From Thermoclostridium sp036562185 (GTDB lineage Bacteria > Bacillota > Clostridia > DSM-8532), in the NCBI GenBank assembly GCA_036562185.1, contig DATCKN010000022.1, forward strand, positions 1-64,000: 64,000 nucleotides of DNA, given 5' to 3'. Both the position numbers and the translations under genes were made by a program. The notes under the pieces are model-generated. The model was not told the DNA's origin. It made no database searches and was given only the letters and a program-made list of their open reading frames with translations. Positions 45,504 to 55,451 of this stretch are shown one piece after another (the stretch's first letter is position 1; each line of letters opens with the position of its first letter).

Positions 45504-47315
45504 ATGCCAGGAGAGAGACAAAGCAAAATAAGAAATTTTTGTATTATAGCTCATATAGATCACGGAAAGTCAACATTGGCCGACAGGTTGCTTGAAAAAA
45601 CCGGTGTTCTGACCGAAAGGGAAATGGAAGAACAGGTTCTGGATACTATGGATCTGGAACGGGAACGGGGTATTACGATAAAAGCCCAGGCAGCCCGTTT
45701 GGTATATAAGGCAAAGGACGGCCAGGAATACATTCTGAATCTTATCGACACACCGGGTCATGTTGATTTTAACTATGAAGTATCAAGAAGTATTGCAGCC
45801 TGTGAAGGTGCGATACTGGTTGTTGACGCTTCCCAGGGCATTGAGGCTCAAACTTTGGCAAATGTCTACCTTGCGCTGGAACATAATCTTGAAATTGTAC
45901 CCGTTATAAACAAAATAGATTTGCCCGGAGCCAGGCCCGATGAAGTCAAGCGTGAGATAGAAGATGTTATAGGGCTTGATTGCAGTGATGCTCCGCTTAT
46001 TTCTGCAAAAGTCGGAATAAACATAGAGGACGTTCTTGAAAAAATAGTTGAAGTGATCCCGCCGCCTCCGGGTGATGAGGAATCACCCCTTCGCGCTTTG
46101 ATTTTTGATTCCCTTTATGACAACTACAAGGGAGTAATAACCCATGTGAGAGTAATGGAAGGAAGCGTTAAACCGGGCCAGGAAATATATATGATGCATA
46201 CGAAAAAGAAGTTTACAGTAACCGAATTGGGATATTTCCGCCCCGGAGGTTTAATACCTGCTGATGCATTGTATGCAGGCGAAGTCGGTTATATCTGTGC
46301 AAGCATTAAAAATGTTGCTGATACACGTGTCGGCGATACGATAACACTTGCAGCAAATCCTGCAAAGGAGCCGCTGCCCGGATATAAAAAGGCCGTTCCG
46401 ATGGTTTTTTGCGGCATATACCCGGCAGATGGTTCAAAATACACTGATTTGCGGGAAGCCCTTGAAAAGCTGCAATTAAATGATGCTTCCCTGCTGTTTG
46501 AACCCGAGACTTCTGCTGCACTGGGATTCGGCTTCAGATGCGGCTTTTTGGGGCTGTTGCATATGGAGATAATCCAGGAGCGGCTGGAGCGCGAATATAA
46601 CCTTGATCTTGTAACCACGGCTCCAAGCGTTATATACCGGGTAACAAAAACCAACGGCGAGGTTTTGATGATAGACAACCCGACGAACATGCCGGAACCG
46701 GGTTTGATTGAAATGATGGAAGAGCCCATTGTTAAAGCTACAATAATGACGCCTCCGGAACATGTCGGCAGCATTATGGAACTGTGCCAGGATCGCAGGG
46801 GTGATTACACCGGAATGGAATATATTGAGAGCAACCGGGCGGTATTAACCTACGACATGCCGTTAAATGAAATAGTATATGACTTTTTTGACGCACTGAA
46901 ATCCCGTTCTAAAGGATATGCTTCCTTTGATTACGAGTTTAAGGGATATAAAGAGTCCGATTTGGTTAAGCTTGATATCCGCCTTAACGGTGAAGTTGTT
47001 GACGCATTGTCCTTTATTGTCCATGAAAGCAAAGCATACGCAAGGGGAAGAAAAATTGCTGAAAAGCTTAAGGAGACCATCCCGCGGCAAATGTTTGAAA
47101 TCCCCATTCAGGCATGTATTGGTTCAAAGGTAATTGCAAGGGAAACAGTGAAGGCTTACAGGAAAGATGTTCTTGCAAAATGCTACGGCGGTGATATTAC
47201 AAGAAAGAAGAAACTGCTTGAAAAACAGAAGGAAGGTAAAAAGCGTATGCGTCAGGTAGGCAGCGTGGAAATTCCGCAGGAAGCTTTCATGAGCGTGCTG
47301 AAACTTGATACATAG
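45504..47315 (+). CDS. lepA: Elongation factor 4 (LepA)
   Basis: 603 residues, the usual size. A back-translocating ribosomal GTPase. The G domain has AHIDHGKSTLADRLL, RGITIKAQA and DTPGHVDF; NKID follows. Domains II-V resemble EF-G but the C-terminal domain is LepA-specific (KAYRKDVLAKCYGGDITRKK). It is followed 3-12 bases later by hemW, the common lepA-hemW-hrcA order in Firmicutes. Confidence 0.97.
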   Translation: MPGERQSKIRNFCIIAHIDHGKSTLADRLLEKTGVLTEREMEEQVLDTMDLERERGITIKAQAARLVYKAKDGQEYILNLIDTPGHVDFNYEVSRSIAACEGAILVVDASQGIEAQTLANVYLALEHNLEIVPVINKIDLPGARPDEVKREIEDVIGLDCSDAPLISAKVGINIEDVLEKIVEVIPPPPGDEESPLRALIFDSLYDNYKGVITHVRVMEGSVKPGQEIYMMHTKKKFTVTELGYFRPGGLIPADALYAGEVGYICASIKNVADTRVGDTITLAANPAKEPLPGYKKAVPMVFCGIYPADGSKYTDLREALEKLQLNDASLLFEPETSAALGFGFRCGFLGLLHMEIIQERLEREYNLDLVTTAPSVIYRVTKTNGEVLMIDNPTNMPEPGLIEMMEEPIVKATIMTPPEHVGSIMELCQDRRGDYTGMEYIESNRAVLTYDMPLNEIVYDFFDALKSRSKGYASFDYEFKGYKESDLVKLDIRLNGEVVDALSFIVHESKAYARGRKIAEKLKETIPRQMFEIPIQACIGSKVIARETVKAYRKDVLAKCYGGDITRKKKLLEKQKEGKKRMRQVGSVEIPQEAFMSVLKLDT

Positions 47316-47327
47316 GCGTTGGATGAA

Positions 47328-48479
47328 ATGTTGCCTGAAAAAGATGAAACCATTGGAATTTATGTTCATATACCTTTCTGCATGAGGAAATGCAATTATT
47401 GTGATTTCCCGTCACTTCCGGGCATGGATGATTTCTTTCAGGACTATGCCGATGCAGTTTGCAGGGAAATTGAGTCAGCTTCAGGTAAATTTTTAAACTG
47501 GATTGTAGATTCCGTTTTTTTCGGAGGAGGGACACCATCTGTCCTTCCTGCGGAAAACATTTCAAAGATAGCTGGCACCCTGTCAAAAAACTTTGATATT
47601 TCAAAGAATGCAGAAATATCGATAGAAGTTAATCCCGGAACCATCTCTGAGGAAAAGGCTGTTGTCTATAAAGAGCTTAACTTCAACCGTATAAGTATAG
47701 GGCTTCAGTCCGCCAGCAACAGCATTTTGAAGTTTATGGGAAGGGTCCATACCAGGGAAATGTTTGAGGAATGCGTGGATCTGGTTAAAAAATGCGGATT
47801 CACGAACATTAATGCTGATGTTATTTTTGGAGTTCCGAACCAGACCATGAAAGATTTTCAGGAAACCATTGAACTGGTTTTGCATAAGGGTGTAACCCAT
47901 GTTTCGTGTTACAGCTTAAAAATCGAAGAAGGTACACCATGGCATGAAATGAATGAAAAGGGTGAACTGCCTCCCGTGGATGAAGATTTGGAAAGGGAAA
48001 TGTATTACTGGGCAATAAATAGGTTGAACGAGGCAGGCTTTAAACACTATGAAATATCCAATTTTGCAAAACCCGGATTTCAATCGATGCACAATATAAA
48101 GTACTGGACAAGCAAGCCTTACATCGGTTTTGGAGCGGCTGCCCACTCTTATATGAATGATGCAAGGTACTCAAATATAGAAAACCCCGTTGAATATATC
48201 AAAAGAATTAACGAAGGGAAATCAACGATAGGTTTCAGTGAACATATTGGGATTGATGAGAAACTGTCCGAAAGGTTCATTCTCGGATTAAGAATGATTG
48301 AAGGAGTTGACATGGGGCAGCTTGAAAAGGAGTTTGGCAGAGAAGCTTTAAATAAATACCATGATAAAATAAAAATGCTGATCGGGAAAAATCTTCTCTC
48401 AGTGGAGAATGGCATGTTAAAACTGACAAAAGCCGGATTGGATTTTGCAAATCAGGTATGGCTTGAATTTATCCTGTAA
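47328..48479 (+). CDS. hemW: Radical SAM heme chaperone HemW
   Basis: About 383 residues. Formerly annotated as HemN, it is now considered a heme chaperone. The cluster motif CMRKCNYC plus the next Phe of CDF is near residue 22; FFGGGTPSVLP and GLQSASNSILKFMGRVH follow. The C-terminal HemN domain is present. A TTG at 47319 is an alternative start. Confidence 0.9.
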   Translation: MLPEKDETIGIYVHIPFCMRKCNYCDFPSLPGMDDFFQDYADAVCREIESASGKFLNWIVDSVFFGGGTPSVLPAENISKIAGTLSKNFDISKNAEISIEVNPGTISEEKAVVYKELNFNRISIGLQSASNSILKFMGRVHTREMFEECVDLVKKCGFTNINADVIFGVPNQTMKDFQETIELVLHKGVTHVSCYSLKIEEGTPWHEMNEKGELPPVDEDLEREMYYWAINRLNEAGFKHYEISNFAKPGFQSMHNIKYWTSKPYIGFGAAAHSYMNDARYSNIENPVEYIKRINEGKSTIGFSEHIGIDEKLSERFILGLRMIEGVDMGQLEKEFGREALNKYHDKIKMLIGKNLLSVENGMLKLTKAGLDFANQVWLEFIL

Positions 48480-48490
48480 TAAAAGAAAAA

Positions 48491-48530
48491 TACCACCCTC
48501 TTGACAAAAGAAAGGCAGGGTGGTATTTTT
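48491..48530 (+). terminator. Terminator after hemW
   Basis: Perfect 9 bp stem TACCACCCT (48491-48499) / AGGGTGGTA (48517-48525) followed by TTTTT. The TTGACA of the next promoter lies in its loop. Confidence 0.85.
48501..48529 (+). promoter_or_regulatory. Promoter of the hrcA operon, inside the hemW terminator
   Basis: TTGACA (48501-48506), 17 bases, TATTTT (48524-48529). The -35 sits in the loop of the upstream terminator and the start would fall just before the CIRCE element. Confidence 0.6.
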
Positions 48531-48540
48531 AATATAGCAT

Positions 48541-48567
48541 TTAGCACTCGTTTAATGAGAGTGCTAA
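48541..48567 (+). promoter_or_regulatory. CIRCE element (HrcA operator)
   Basis: TTAGCACTC-N9-GAGTGCTAA, a perfect match to the CIRCE consensus. HrcA bound here represses the hrcA-grpE-dnaK transcript until heat shock. Confidence 0.97.
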
Positions 48568-48762
48568 CAACAAATAGCAGGGATTATTTACTTTAGTGAT
48601 ATATACTTGATAAAGTATAAACAGGTTTGAATGGGTATATTAATTTTAGTAGGAAAGAACCTGTTTATGATTATATATATACTGATTTGTGGTTTCACTG
48701 CAATGTACAATAGTTCCTTTTGGTATCAGGCTGATGAGCTATTGTATGGAGGTGAGGTTACG

Positions 48763-49812
48763 TTGTGGGATGTAGGGTTAAGTGAGCGCAAGATGCAGAT
48801 TTTAAAAACTCTTGTTGATGATTATATAAAAACCGCACAGCCTGTAGGGTCAAGAACCATTTCAAGAAAACATGAACTTGGCCTTAGTTCTGCTACCATT
48901 CGTAACGAGATGGCTGATTTGGAAGAAATGGGATATATTTCGCAGCCCCATACTTCTGCCGGCAGAGTCCCATCAGACAAGGGATACAGGTTTTATGTGG
49001 ATCATCTGATGCAGGTGCAGGCACTGAAAATAGAGGAAATAAATCAAATTAAGGATGCAATTGAACGTAAAATAGATGAAATAAACACATTGATCCGGAG
49101 AGCATCTGATATTATATCTGCAATTACAGGATATGCGTCAATAGCTTTGTCTCCGAGCCTGACAAAAGCAGCGGTTAAATCTGTGCAGGTATTGCCCGTA
49201 GATGAAAAGAAAGTTTTAATTGTGGTTGTGACAAGTACAGGTGTTGTGAAAAACCAGGTTTTTCGCGTTAATAACGAAACAAGTCCGGATTCATTCATAT
49301 TGCTTACTAATTATTTGCAGGAAAAGTTAAACGGGCGTATAATTGAAAATATTGAATTTCCTCTTACTCATGACATACAAATAGAAACAGGTGTTTCGAA
49401 AGAACTGATAAATTATGTTGTTGACGGGATGAAAAAATGCATGCAGGATGTTGAAGATTCCGAGCTTATTATGAACGGTATTACGAATTTGCTGAATCAT
49501 CCTGAATTCAGCGATCTTTTTAAGGTCAAGGAACTATTTGAACTGTTCAATGAGCAGCATACCATGAAAAGTTTAATGAGTTCGGCTATGAAGAAGCAGG
49601 GACTTAATGTTCAGATTGGTGCCGAAAATGAGCACGAAGTGATGCGTGAGTGCAGCCTGGTTACTACGGTTTACAGCCTTGGTGATACCGAACTGGGTAC
49701 TTTTGGCGTATTGGGTCCCACAAGGATGTATTATTCCAGAGTTATATCGGCTATGAATTATGTCAGGAATTTAATTAACAATGAGATACTGAGGATAATC
49801 AATGATGACTGA
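48763..49812 (+). CDS. hrcA: Heat-inducible transcription repressor HrcA
   Basis: 349 residues from a TTG start. GGAGGTGAGG around 48749-48758 points to this TTG; the frame stays open upstream to 48631 but encodes a hydrophobic, unsupported stretch. The N-terminal winged helix (LSERKMQILKTLVDDYIKTA, SSATIRNEMADLEEMG) binds CIRCE, then a GAF-like dimerisation domain follows. HrcA needs GroE for activity, so it senses chaperone supply and represses its own operon. Confidence 0.93.
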   Translation: MWDVGLSERKMQILKTLVDDYIKTAQPVGSRTISRKHELGLSSATIRNEMADLEEMGYISQPHTSAGRVPSDKGYRFYVDHLMQVQALKIEEINQIKDAIERKIDEINTLIRRASDIISAITGYASIALSPSLTKAAVKSVQVLPVDEKKVLIVVVTSTGVVKNQVFRVNNETSPDSFILLTNYLQEKLNGRIIENIEFPLTHDIQIETGVSKELINYVVDGMKKCMQDVEDSELIMNGITNLLNHPEFSDLFKVKELFELFNEQHTMKSLMSSAMKKQGLNVQIGAENEHEVMRECSLVTTVYSLGDTELGTFGVLGPTRMYYSRVISAMNYVRNLINNEILRIINDD

Positions 49813-49848
49813 ATTTTCCGTAAATGATAAATGGAAGGATGAAAGCTG

Positions 49849-50487
49849 ATGAGTCAGAATAAGACAGATGATAAAAATCTGGATAAAGCAGAAGAATTAT
49901 CGAAGGAGAATTTAGAGATGGAAACCAACGCAGAGGAAAAAAAGGCAACCGAAGAAACAGAAGAAAAAACCGGTAAAGCAAATGAAAATGCTGCTGAATG
50001 CAATGAAGCTAAAGGCGACAAGGAAGTAAAAAGCCAGGAAGAAAACCTGTTAAATCAAAAAGAAAAGGAAATTAATGAATTGAAAGAGCAAATTCAAAGA
50101 CTCGCCGCAGAGTTTGACAACTATAAGAAAAGGACAAAAAAGGAAAAAGAAAAATTATATGCCTCTTCAGTTGCAGATGTTGTATCTGCTTTTCTTCCTG
50201 TAATGGATAACATCGAAAGAGCGCTGCAGGCCTCTGAAGGAAGCGATGAAAAGATCAGGGAAGGCGTCCTGTTAATCCATAAGCAAATGCAGGAGATATT
50301 ATCCAGTTTCAAAGTAAAGCCCATTGAAGCCAAGGGCCAAAAATTCAACCCTGATTTTCATGAAGCCGTAATGCATGTTGATGATGAAAATTATGGCGAA
50401 AATGAAATTGTTGAGGAGTTCCTCAAAGGATATATATATAATGATGAAATTGTTATTCGTCATTCTGTTGTAAAAGTAGCAAACTAA
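49849..50487 (+). CDS. grpE: Nucleotide exchange factor GrpE
   Basis: 212 residues. The first 65 residues are very acidic and Lys/Glu-rich (disordered). A long coiled-coil helix pair follows (about 66-125), then the beta-wing head with GQKFNPDFHEAVMHV and GYIYNDEIVIRHS. It releases ADP from DnaK. Confidence 0.95.
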   Translation: MSQNKTDDKNLDKAEELSKENLEMETNAEEKKATEETEEKTGKANENAAECNEAKGDKEVKSQEENLLNQKEKEINELKEQIQRLAAEFDNYKKRTKKEKEKLYASSVADVVSAFLPVMDNIERALQASEGSDEKIREGVLLIHKQMQEILSSFKVKPIEAKGQKFNPDFHEAVMHVDDENYGENEIVEEFLKGYIYNDEIVIRHSVVKVAN

Positions 50488-50534
50488 TAGACTTTCTTTG
50501 ACCTTTAAATATATTATTATTAGGAGTGATTTTT

Positions 50535-52385
50535 ATGCCGAAAGTGATAGGTATAGATTTAGGAACAACCAATTCATGTGTCGCTGTTATTGAGGGTGGT
50601 GAACCTGTAGTTATCCCTAATCCCGAAGGAAGCAGGACTACACCTTCAGTTGTTGCTTTCTCCAAAACCGGTGAAAGATTAGTTGGACAGGTTGCTAAAA
50701 GACAGGCTGTCACAAATCCCGAGAGAACCGTTATTTCAATTAAAAGGGACATGGGAACCGACAGGAAAGTAAAAATTGATAATAAAGAATATACTCCTCA
50801 GGAAATATCAGCAATGATCCTCCAGAAACTGAAGGCAGATGCTGAAGCTTATCTTGGTGAAAAAGTTACACAGGCTGTTATTACCGTCCCTGCATATTTC
50901 AGCGATGCTCAGCGCCAGGCAACAAAGGACGCAGGAAGAATTGCAGGTCTTGAAGTATTGCGCATCATAAACGAGCCTACAGCTGCGGCTCTTGCTTACG
51001 GACTGGACAAGGAACATGATCAGAAGATCCTTGTATTTGACCTGGGTGGAGGTACATTTGACGTATCTATTCTGGAAATCGGAGACGGAGTATTTGAAGT
51101 TCTGGCTACCAGCGGTAATAACCGTCTGGGCGGTGATGATTTTGACCAGAGAATTATCAACTGGCTGGCTGAAGAGTTTAAAAAGGATACAGGAATTGAT
51201 TTAAGAAACGACAGAATGGCTATGCAACGTTTGAAAGAAGCTGCAGAAAAAGCCAAGATTGAATTGTCCGGAGTTACCACAACTAATATTAACCTTCCTT
51301 TTATAACTGCAGATGCGAGTGGTCCGAAACACCTGGACATGACACTTACCAGAGCTAAATTTGACGAGCTGACTGCCGACCTGGTTGAAAAAACCATGGA
51401 GCCTACCAGAAGGGCGCTGGCAGATGCTGATCTTACACCTGCAGATATAGACAAAGTTCTGCTGGTTGGAGGTTCAACAAGAATACCTGCAGTTCAGGAA
51501 GCTGTCAGGAAGTATCTCGGCAAGGAACCGTTCAAAGGCATTAATCCTGACGAATGCGTTGCCATTGGTGCCGCTATTCAGGCCGGCGTTCTTTCAGGAG
51601 AAGTCAAAGACCTTCTGCTTCTTGACGTTACTCCTCTGTCCCTTGGTATTGAAACCCTCGGTGGAGTATTCACAAAACTGATTGAACGCAATACCACAAT
51701 ACCCACTAAAAAGAGCCAAATATTCTCAACCGCAGCCGATGGTCAGACCAGCGTTGACATCCGTGTATACCAGGGTGAAAGAGAAATGGCTGCAGACAAT
51801 AAACTGCTTGGCAATTTCCAATTAACAGGAATACCGCCTGCTCCGAGAGGGGTTCCCCAGATAGAGGTTACTTTCGACATAGACGCAAACGGTATTGTAC
51901 ATGTATCCGCGAAAGACCTGGGTACAGGCAATGAGCAAAAAATTACCATTACAGCGTCAACAAACCTTTCTGAGCAGGAAATTGAGAGAGCCGTTAAGGA
52001 AGCGGAAAAGTACGCTGAAGAGGACAAGAGAAGGAAAGAAGTCATAGAAGCGAAGAACCAGGCAGATTCGCTGATTTATCAGACGGAAAAAACTTTGAAA
52101 GATTTGGGAGATAAGATTGATCCTGCAGATAAATCCAATATCGAAGCCGAACTGAACCATCTGAAAGAAGTTGCTAAAGGTAACGATACTGCGGCTATTA
52201 AAGCTGCCACCGAAAAACTTTCCCAGGCTTTCTATGCAGTTTCACAGAAAATTTATCAGCAGAATCCTGGTGCTGCGGGAGCAGCCGGAGCAGGAGGGTT
52301 TAACCAGACCTATGGCGGCGGAACAGGCAATAGCCAGGATGATGTTTACGATGCAGATTATAAAGTAGTTGATGATGACAAATAG
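50535..52385 (+). CDS. dnaK: Chaperone DnaK (Hsp70)
   Basis: 616 residues. The ATPase domain starts MPKVIGIDLGTTNSCVAVIE, with FDLGGGTFDVSILE and VGGSTRIPAVQ as phosphate and adenosine motifs. The substrate-binding domain and helical lid follow, then a Gly/Ala-rich tail. GGAG at 50523-50526 selects the ATG at 50535 rather than the in-frame GTG at 50526. The gene follows grpE by 47 bases in the CIRCE operon. Confidence 0.98.
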   Translation: MPKVIGIDLGTTNSCVAVIEGGEPVVIPNPEGSRTTPSVVAFSKTGERLVGQVAKRQAVTNPERTVISIKRDMGTDRKVKIDNKEYTPQEISAMILQKLKADAEAYLGEKVTQAVITVPAYFSDAQRQATKDAGRIAGLEVLRIINEPTAAALAYGLDKEHDQKILVFDLGGGTFDVSILEIGDGVFEVLATSGNNRLGGDDFDQRIINWLAEEFKKDTGIDLRNDRMAMQRLKEAAEKAKIELSGVTTTNINLPFITADASGPKHLDMTLTRAKFDELTADLVEKTMEPTRRALADADLTPADIDKVLLVGGSTRIPAVQEAVRKYLGKEPFKGINPDECVAIGAAIQAGVLSGEVKDLLLLDVTPLSLGIETLGGVFTKLIERNTTIPTKKSQIFSTAADGQTSVDIRVYQGEREMAADNKLLGNFQLTGIPPAPRGVPQIEVTFDIDANGIVHVSAKDLGTGNEQKITITASTNLSEQEIERAVKEAEKYAEEDKRRKEVIEAKNQADSLIYQTEKTLKDLGDKIDPADKSNIEAELNHLKEVAKGNDTAAIKAATEKLSQAFYAVSQKIYQQNPGAAGAAGAGGFNQTYGGGTGNSQDDVYDADYKVVDDDK

Positions 52386-52439
52386 TTCGATATTTTAAAA
52401 ATCCCCGCTTCGGTAAACAGTAAGTCAAGTTTGCAACAA

Positions 52440-52469
52440 AACGAGTCAAAGGTATTCCTTTGACTCGTT
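52440..52469 (+). terminator. Terminator after dnaK
   Basis: Perfect 13 bp stem AACGAGTCAAAGG / CCTTTGACTCGTT with a 4-base loop. The tail GTTATGATT is not T-rich. Confidence 0.65.
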
Positions 52470-52529
52470 GTTATGATTAGGGCAATTATTTTTTTCATAA
52501 ATGAGGATCAGATCATAAAATAAACTTAG

Positions 52530-52558
52530 TTGAAGGTGTTATTGAAGTGTGTTATAAT
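52530..52558 (+). promoter_or_regulatory. Promoter of dnaJ
   Basis: TTGAAG (52530-52535), 17 bases, TATAAT (52553-52558). No CIRCE or CtsR box is seen here, so dnaJ also has a constitutive start. Confidence 0.7.
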
Positions 52559-52601
52559 CGTTAAGCTACTTTAGCAGTAAACCAGCTTTGGGGGTGATAG
52601 A

Positions 52602-53735
52602 ATGCCCGAAAAAAGAGATTACTACGAAGTGTTGGGAGTAAGCCGTAATGCTGATGAAACAGAACTGAAAAAGGCATACCGGAAGCTTGCAAAGCAATAT
52701 CATCCGGATATGAACCCCAATGACAAAGAAGCCGAAGCCAAGTTTAAAGAAATCAATGAAGCCTATGCAGTTTTAAGCGATCCGCAAAAAAGGAAGCAGT
52801 ACGACATGTATGGCCATGCAGGCCTTAACGGAACAGGTTTTGAAGGTTTCAGCGGTTTTGGAGGCTTTGATTTTGGTTTTGAAGATATTTTCGATACTTT
52901 TTTTGGGGGCTCGCCATTTGGCAGAAGTACCAGGAAAAGATCGGGCCCCAGAAGAGGTAACGATTTAAAATATTCGCTTGAAATAAGCTTTCTCGAGGCT
53001 GCCTTTGGTACAACCAAAGAAATTAATATCAGCAGGATGCAGTTATGCCATGTTTGCGGCGGGTCAGGATCAAAACCCGGTACTACTCCCGAAACATGCA
53101 GGCACTGCAATGGTACAGGGCAGATAAGGCATGTACAATCCACTCCGTTTGGGCAAATGGTGAACATGCGCACTTGCGAAGTTTGCCGTGGAGAAGGTAC
53201 AATTATAACCCATCCATGTGATGAGTGTCGTGGAAACGGAAGAGTTCAGAAAACTTCAAAGATTAGCATAAATGTGCCGGCAGGCATTGACAACGGACAG
53301 ACCATATCTTTGCGTGGCGAAGGCGAGCCTGGCATAATGGGCGGACCGCCCGGTGACTTGTATGTGAGCATACGGGTAAAGCCACATCCTCTTTTCAAAA
53401 GAGAAGGCTATGATGTAATATGTGAAATACCCATAACTTTTACCCAGGCGGCTCTGGGGGCTGAGTTGGAGATTCCCACCCTCGAGGGAACAATAAAATA
53501 TAATATACCCGAAGGTACGCAAACAGGGACGGTTTTCAGACTTAAAAACAAAGGAATCAAACATCTGAGATCCAATGCGAAAGGCGACCAGCTTGTTAAA
53601 GTCAATGTAGAAGTACCTACAAGGCTTTCTGCAAAACAGAAGGAACTGCTGAAGCAGTTTGCGGAAATCAGCGGGGATGAAGTATTTCAACAGAGAAAAT
53701 CTTTCTTTGAAAAAATGAAGGATTTATTTCAATAA
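52602..53735 (+). CDS. dnaJ: Chaperone DnaJ (type I, with zinc fingers)
   Basis: 377 residues. J domain with YHPDMNPND, a Gly/Phe-rich linker, four zinc motifs CHVCGGSG, CRHCNGTG, CEVCRGEG, CDECRGNG (about 150-220), and the C-terminal substrate domains. It is the standard DnaK partner, separated from dnaK by a terminator and its own promoter. prmA and rsmE follow. Confidence 0.97.
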   Translation: MPEKRDYYEVLGVSRNADETELKKAYRKLAKQYHPDMNPNDKEAEAKFKEINEAYAVLSDPQKRKQYDMYGHAGLNGTGFEGFSGFGGFDFGFEDIFDTFFGGSPFGRSTRKRSGPRRGNDLKYSLEISFLEAAFGTTKEINISRMQLCHVCGGSGSKPGTTPETCRHCNGTGQIRHVQSTPFGQMVNMRTCEVCRGEGTIITHPCDECRGNGRVQKTSKISINVPAGIDNGQTISLRGEGEPGIMGGPPGDLYVSIRVKPHPLFKREGYDVICEIPITFTQAALGAELEIPTLEGTIKYNIPEGTQTGTVFRLKNKGIKHLRSNAKGDQLVKVNVEVPTRLSAKQKELLKQFAEISGDEVFQQRKSFFEKMKDLFQ

Positions 53736-53769
53736 ATAATTGATAATAAACTGAAAAGGGAGTATTTTT

Positions 53770-54693
53770 GTGGAGTGGTTGGAAGTAGCCGTTACCGTAG
53801 ATCCTGAAATACAGGAATTAGTTTCACAGGTTCTGCTGGACCAGGGAGTTCAGGGACTTGAAATAGTTGATCCCGACTCTTTCAGGCAGGTTCTTGATCA
53901 TAACAGGTACCTTGATTATGCAGATGACGGGTTAATTGACAGTTATGGCGAAAAGGTCGTTATCAAGGCCTACTTCAGTTCACGGAAAGCAGAAGAACTG
54001 AAAAGCAAACTCGACAGCGAATTTCAGATCTTTTTAAATCATATTCCTGAATATTCTGTCAGAATACGAGATGATTCCGAATGGAAGGATAATTGGAAAA
54101 AGTATTATAAAGCCTTTAAAATATCAGACAGGGTTATAGTTAAACCGGCCTGGGAAGATTACCTGCCTCAAGGCAATGAAGTGGTTGTGGAACTCGAGCC
54201 TGGAATGGCTTTCGGAACCGGAACCCATGAAACAACAAGAATGTGTGCATCATTACTTGATGAGCTTGTCAAGGGAAATGAAAAAGTTCTGGATTTGGGA
54301 TGCGGAACCGGAATTTTGGGGATTATTGCCGCAAAACTTGGTGCAAAGGAAGTCACATGCGTTGACATAGATGATGCAGCATATAAAGCTTGCCGTGAGA
54401 ATGTCATGAAGAACAATGTCTCGGACGTAGTTCATGTAATCCACGGTGAATTAAAGGATTTGGAAATAGAAAAGTATGATATTATTGTAGTTAATATAAT
54501 TGCGGATATAATTCTGTCATTGCTGCCTGATCTGAGAAAATACAGCAGTGATAGGACTAATATTCTGTTATCGGGCATCATTTCGGATAGACGTGAAGAA
54601 ATCATTAATGCTGTAAACGAAAATGGCTATCATATGGTAAAGGAAAACAGGGAAGGCGAATGGGTGGCAATGCAGATATGCGCAGATTCCTAG
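53770..54693 (+). CDS. prmA: Ribosomal protein L11 methyltransferase
   Basis: 307 residues. It trimethylates L11 using SAM. The N-terminal substrate domain is followed by PGMAFGTGTHETTRMC and the SAM motif VLDLGCGTGILGIIAAKLG. GTG start after GGGAG. It overlaps rsmE by 16 bases, the usual dnaJ-prmA-rsmE order. Confidence 0.95.
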   Translation: MEWLEVAVTVDPEIQELVSQVLLDQGVQGLEIVDPDSFRQVLDHNRYLDYADDGLIDSYGEKVVIKAYFSSRKAEELKSKLDSEFQIFLNHIPEYSVRIRDDSEWKDNWKKYYKAFKISDRVIVKPAWEDYLPQGNEVVVELEPGMAFGTGTHETTRMCASLLDELVKGNEKVLDLGCGTGILGIIAAKLGAKEVTCVDIDDAAYKACRENVMKNNVSDVVHVIHGELKDLEIEKYDIIVVNIIADIILSLLPDLRKYSSDRTNILLSGIISDRREEIINAVNENGYHMVKENREGEWVAMQICADS

Positions 54694-55451
54694 TTTCACC
54701 TGATTCAATAAAGAATGATACTGTGTATATTTCCGGAGACGACTTGAAGCACATGGTCCAGGTTCTCAGGTTCAGGACAGGCGATCATTTGCTGGTATTT
54801 GACGGTACAGGGCTGGAACATGAGATTGAGCTTGTTTCGGTCGATAAAGCAATGGCCGTCGGGAAAATAGTAAAAACCGGTACACCTGAGACCGAATCGA
54901 AGAGGAAGGTCATTCTGTTTCAGGGAATGCCAAAGTCTGATAAAATGGAATGGATAATTCAGAAGACGGTGGAGTTGGGAGTGAGCCAGATTGTCCCAAT
55001 GATTACGCGGTATTCCGTAGTCCGGGATATAGACAGAAATATTGACGCAAAACTTGAAAGATGGAACAGGATTTCACGGGAAGCATGCAAGCAATCGGGC
55101 CGTGTTGTTATTCCCGAAGTTAAAAAACCGTTGGAATACAGCAAAGCTATGGACTTGTGGGATGACATGGTTTCAAATGAAACATGCGGTTCGTCGCTGG
55201 CAGTTTTCTGTTATGAAAATGAGGGTAAAAAGTGTTTTAAAGAGTTGCTTAAATGCTATAATATAGACTATATTAAAACCATAGGTATTTTTATAGGTCC
55301 CGAAGGCGGCTTTGCAGAAGAAGAAATCAAGCTTGCCGGGGATCACGGAATTATTCCTGTCGGATTGGGAAAAAGAATTTTAAGAACCGAAACCGCTGCT
55401 GTTGCAGTTTTATCTATTATAATGTACGAAATGGGAGACTTCGACTTATGA
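54678..55451 (+). CDS. rsmE: 16S rRNA (uracil-1498-N3)-methyltransferase
   Basis: About 257 residues of the SPOUT fold with a C-terminal knot: IFIGPEGGFAEEEI and GLGKRILRTETAA, the SAM-binding knot residues. The N-terminal PUA-like domain starts MRRFLVSPDSI. An ATG at 54660 is in frame but the family usually begins at MRRF. The stop overlaps the next gene by 4 bases. Confidence 0.93.
   Translation: MRRFLVSPDSIKNDTVYISGDDLKHMVQVLRFRTGDHLLVFDGTGLEHEIELVSVDKAMAVGKIVKTGTPETESKRKVILFQGMPKSDKMEWIIQKTVELGVSQIVPMITRYSVVRDIDRNIDAKLERWNRISREACKQSGRVVIPEVKKPLEYSKAMDLWDDMVSNETCGSSLAVFCYENEGKKCFKELLKCYNIDYIKTIGIFIGPEGGFAEEEIKLAGDHGIIPVGLGKRILRTETAAVAVLSIIMYEMGDFDL

Noticed and set aside
48631..48762. N-terminal extension of HrcA (44 residues, hydrophobic)
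   Set aside because: A strong GGAGGTGAGG precedes the TTG at 48763, where HrcA homologues begin. The upstream part lies in the leader and shows no family similarity.
50526..50534. GTG start for DnaK three codons earlier
   Set aside because: The Shine-Dalgarno GGAG at 50523-50526 overlaps this GTG; DnaK begins at MPKVIGID.
52440..52469. CtsR box inside the GAGTCAAAGG repeat after dnaK
   Set aside because: The GTCAAA strings are the arms of a perfect terminator hairpin (inverted, not direct repeats) and lie before a different promoter.
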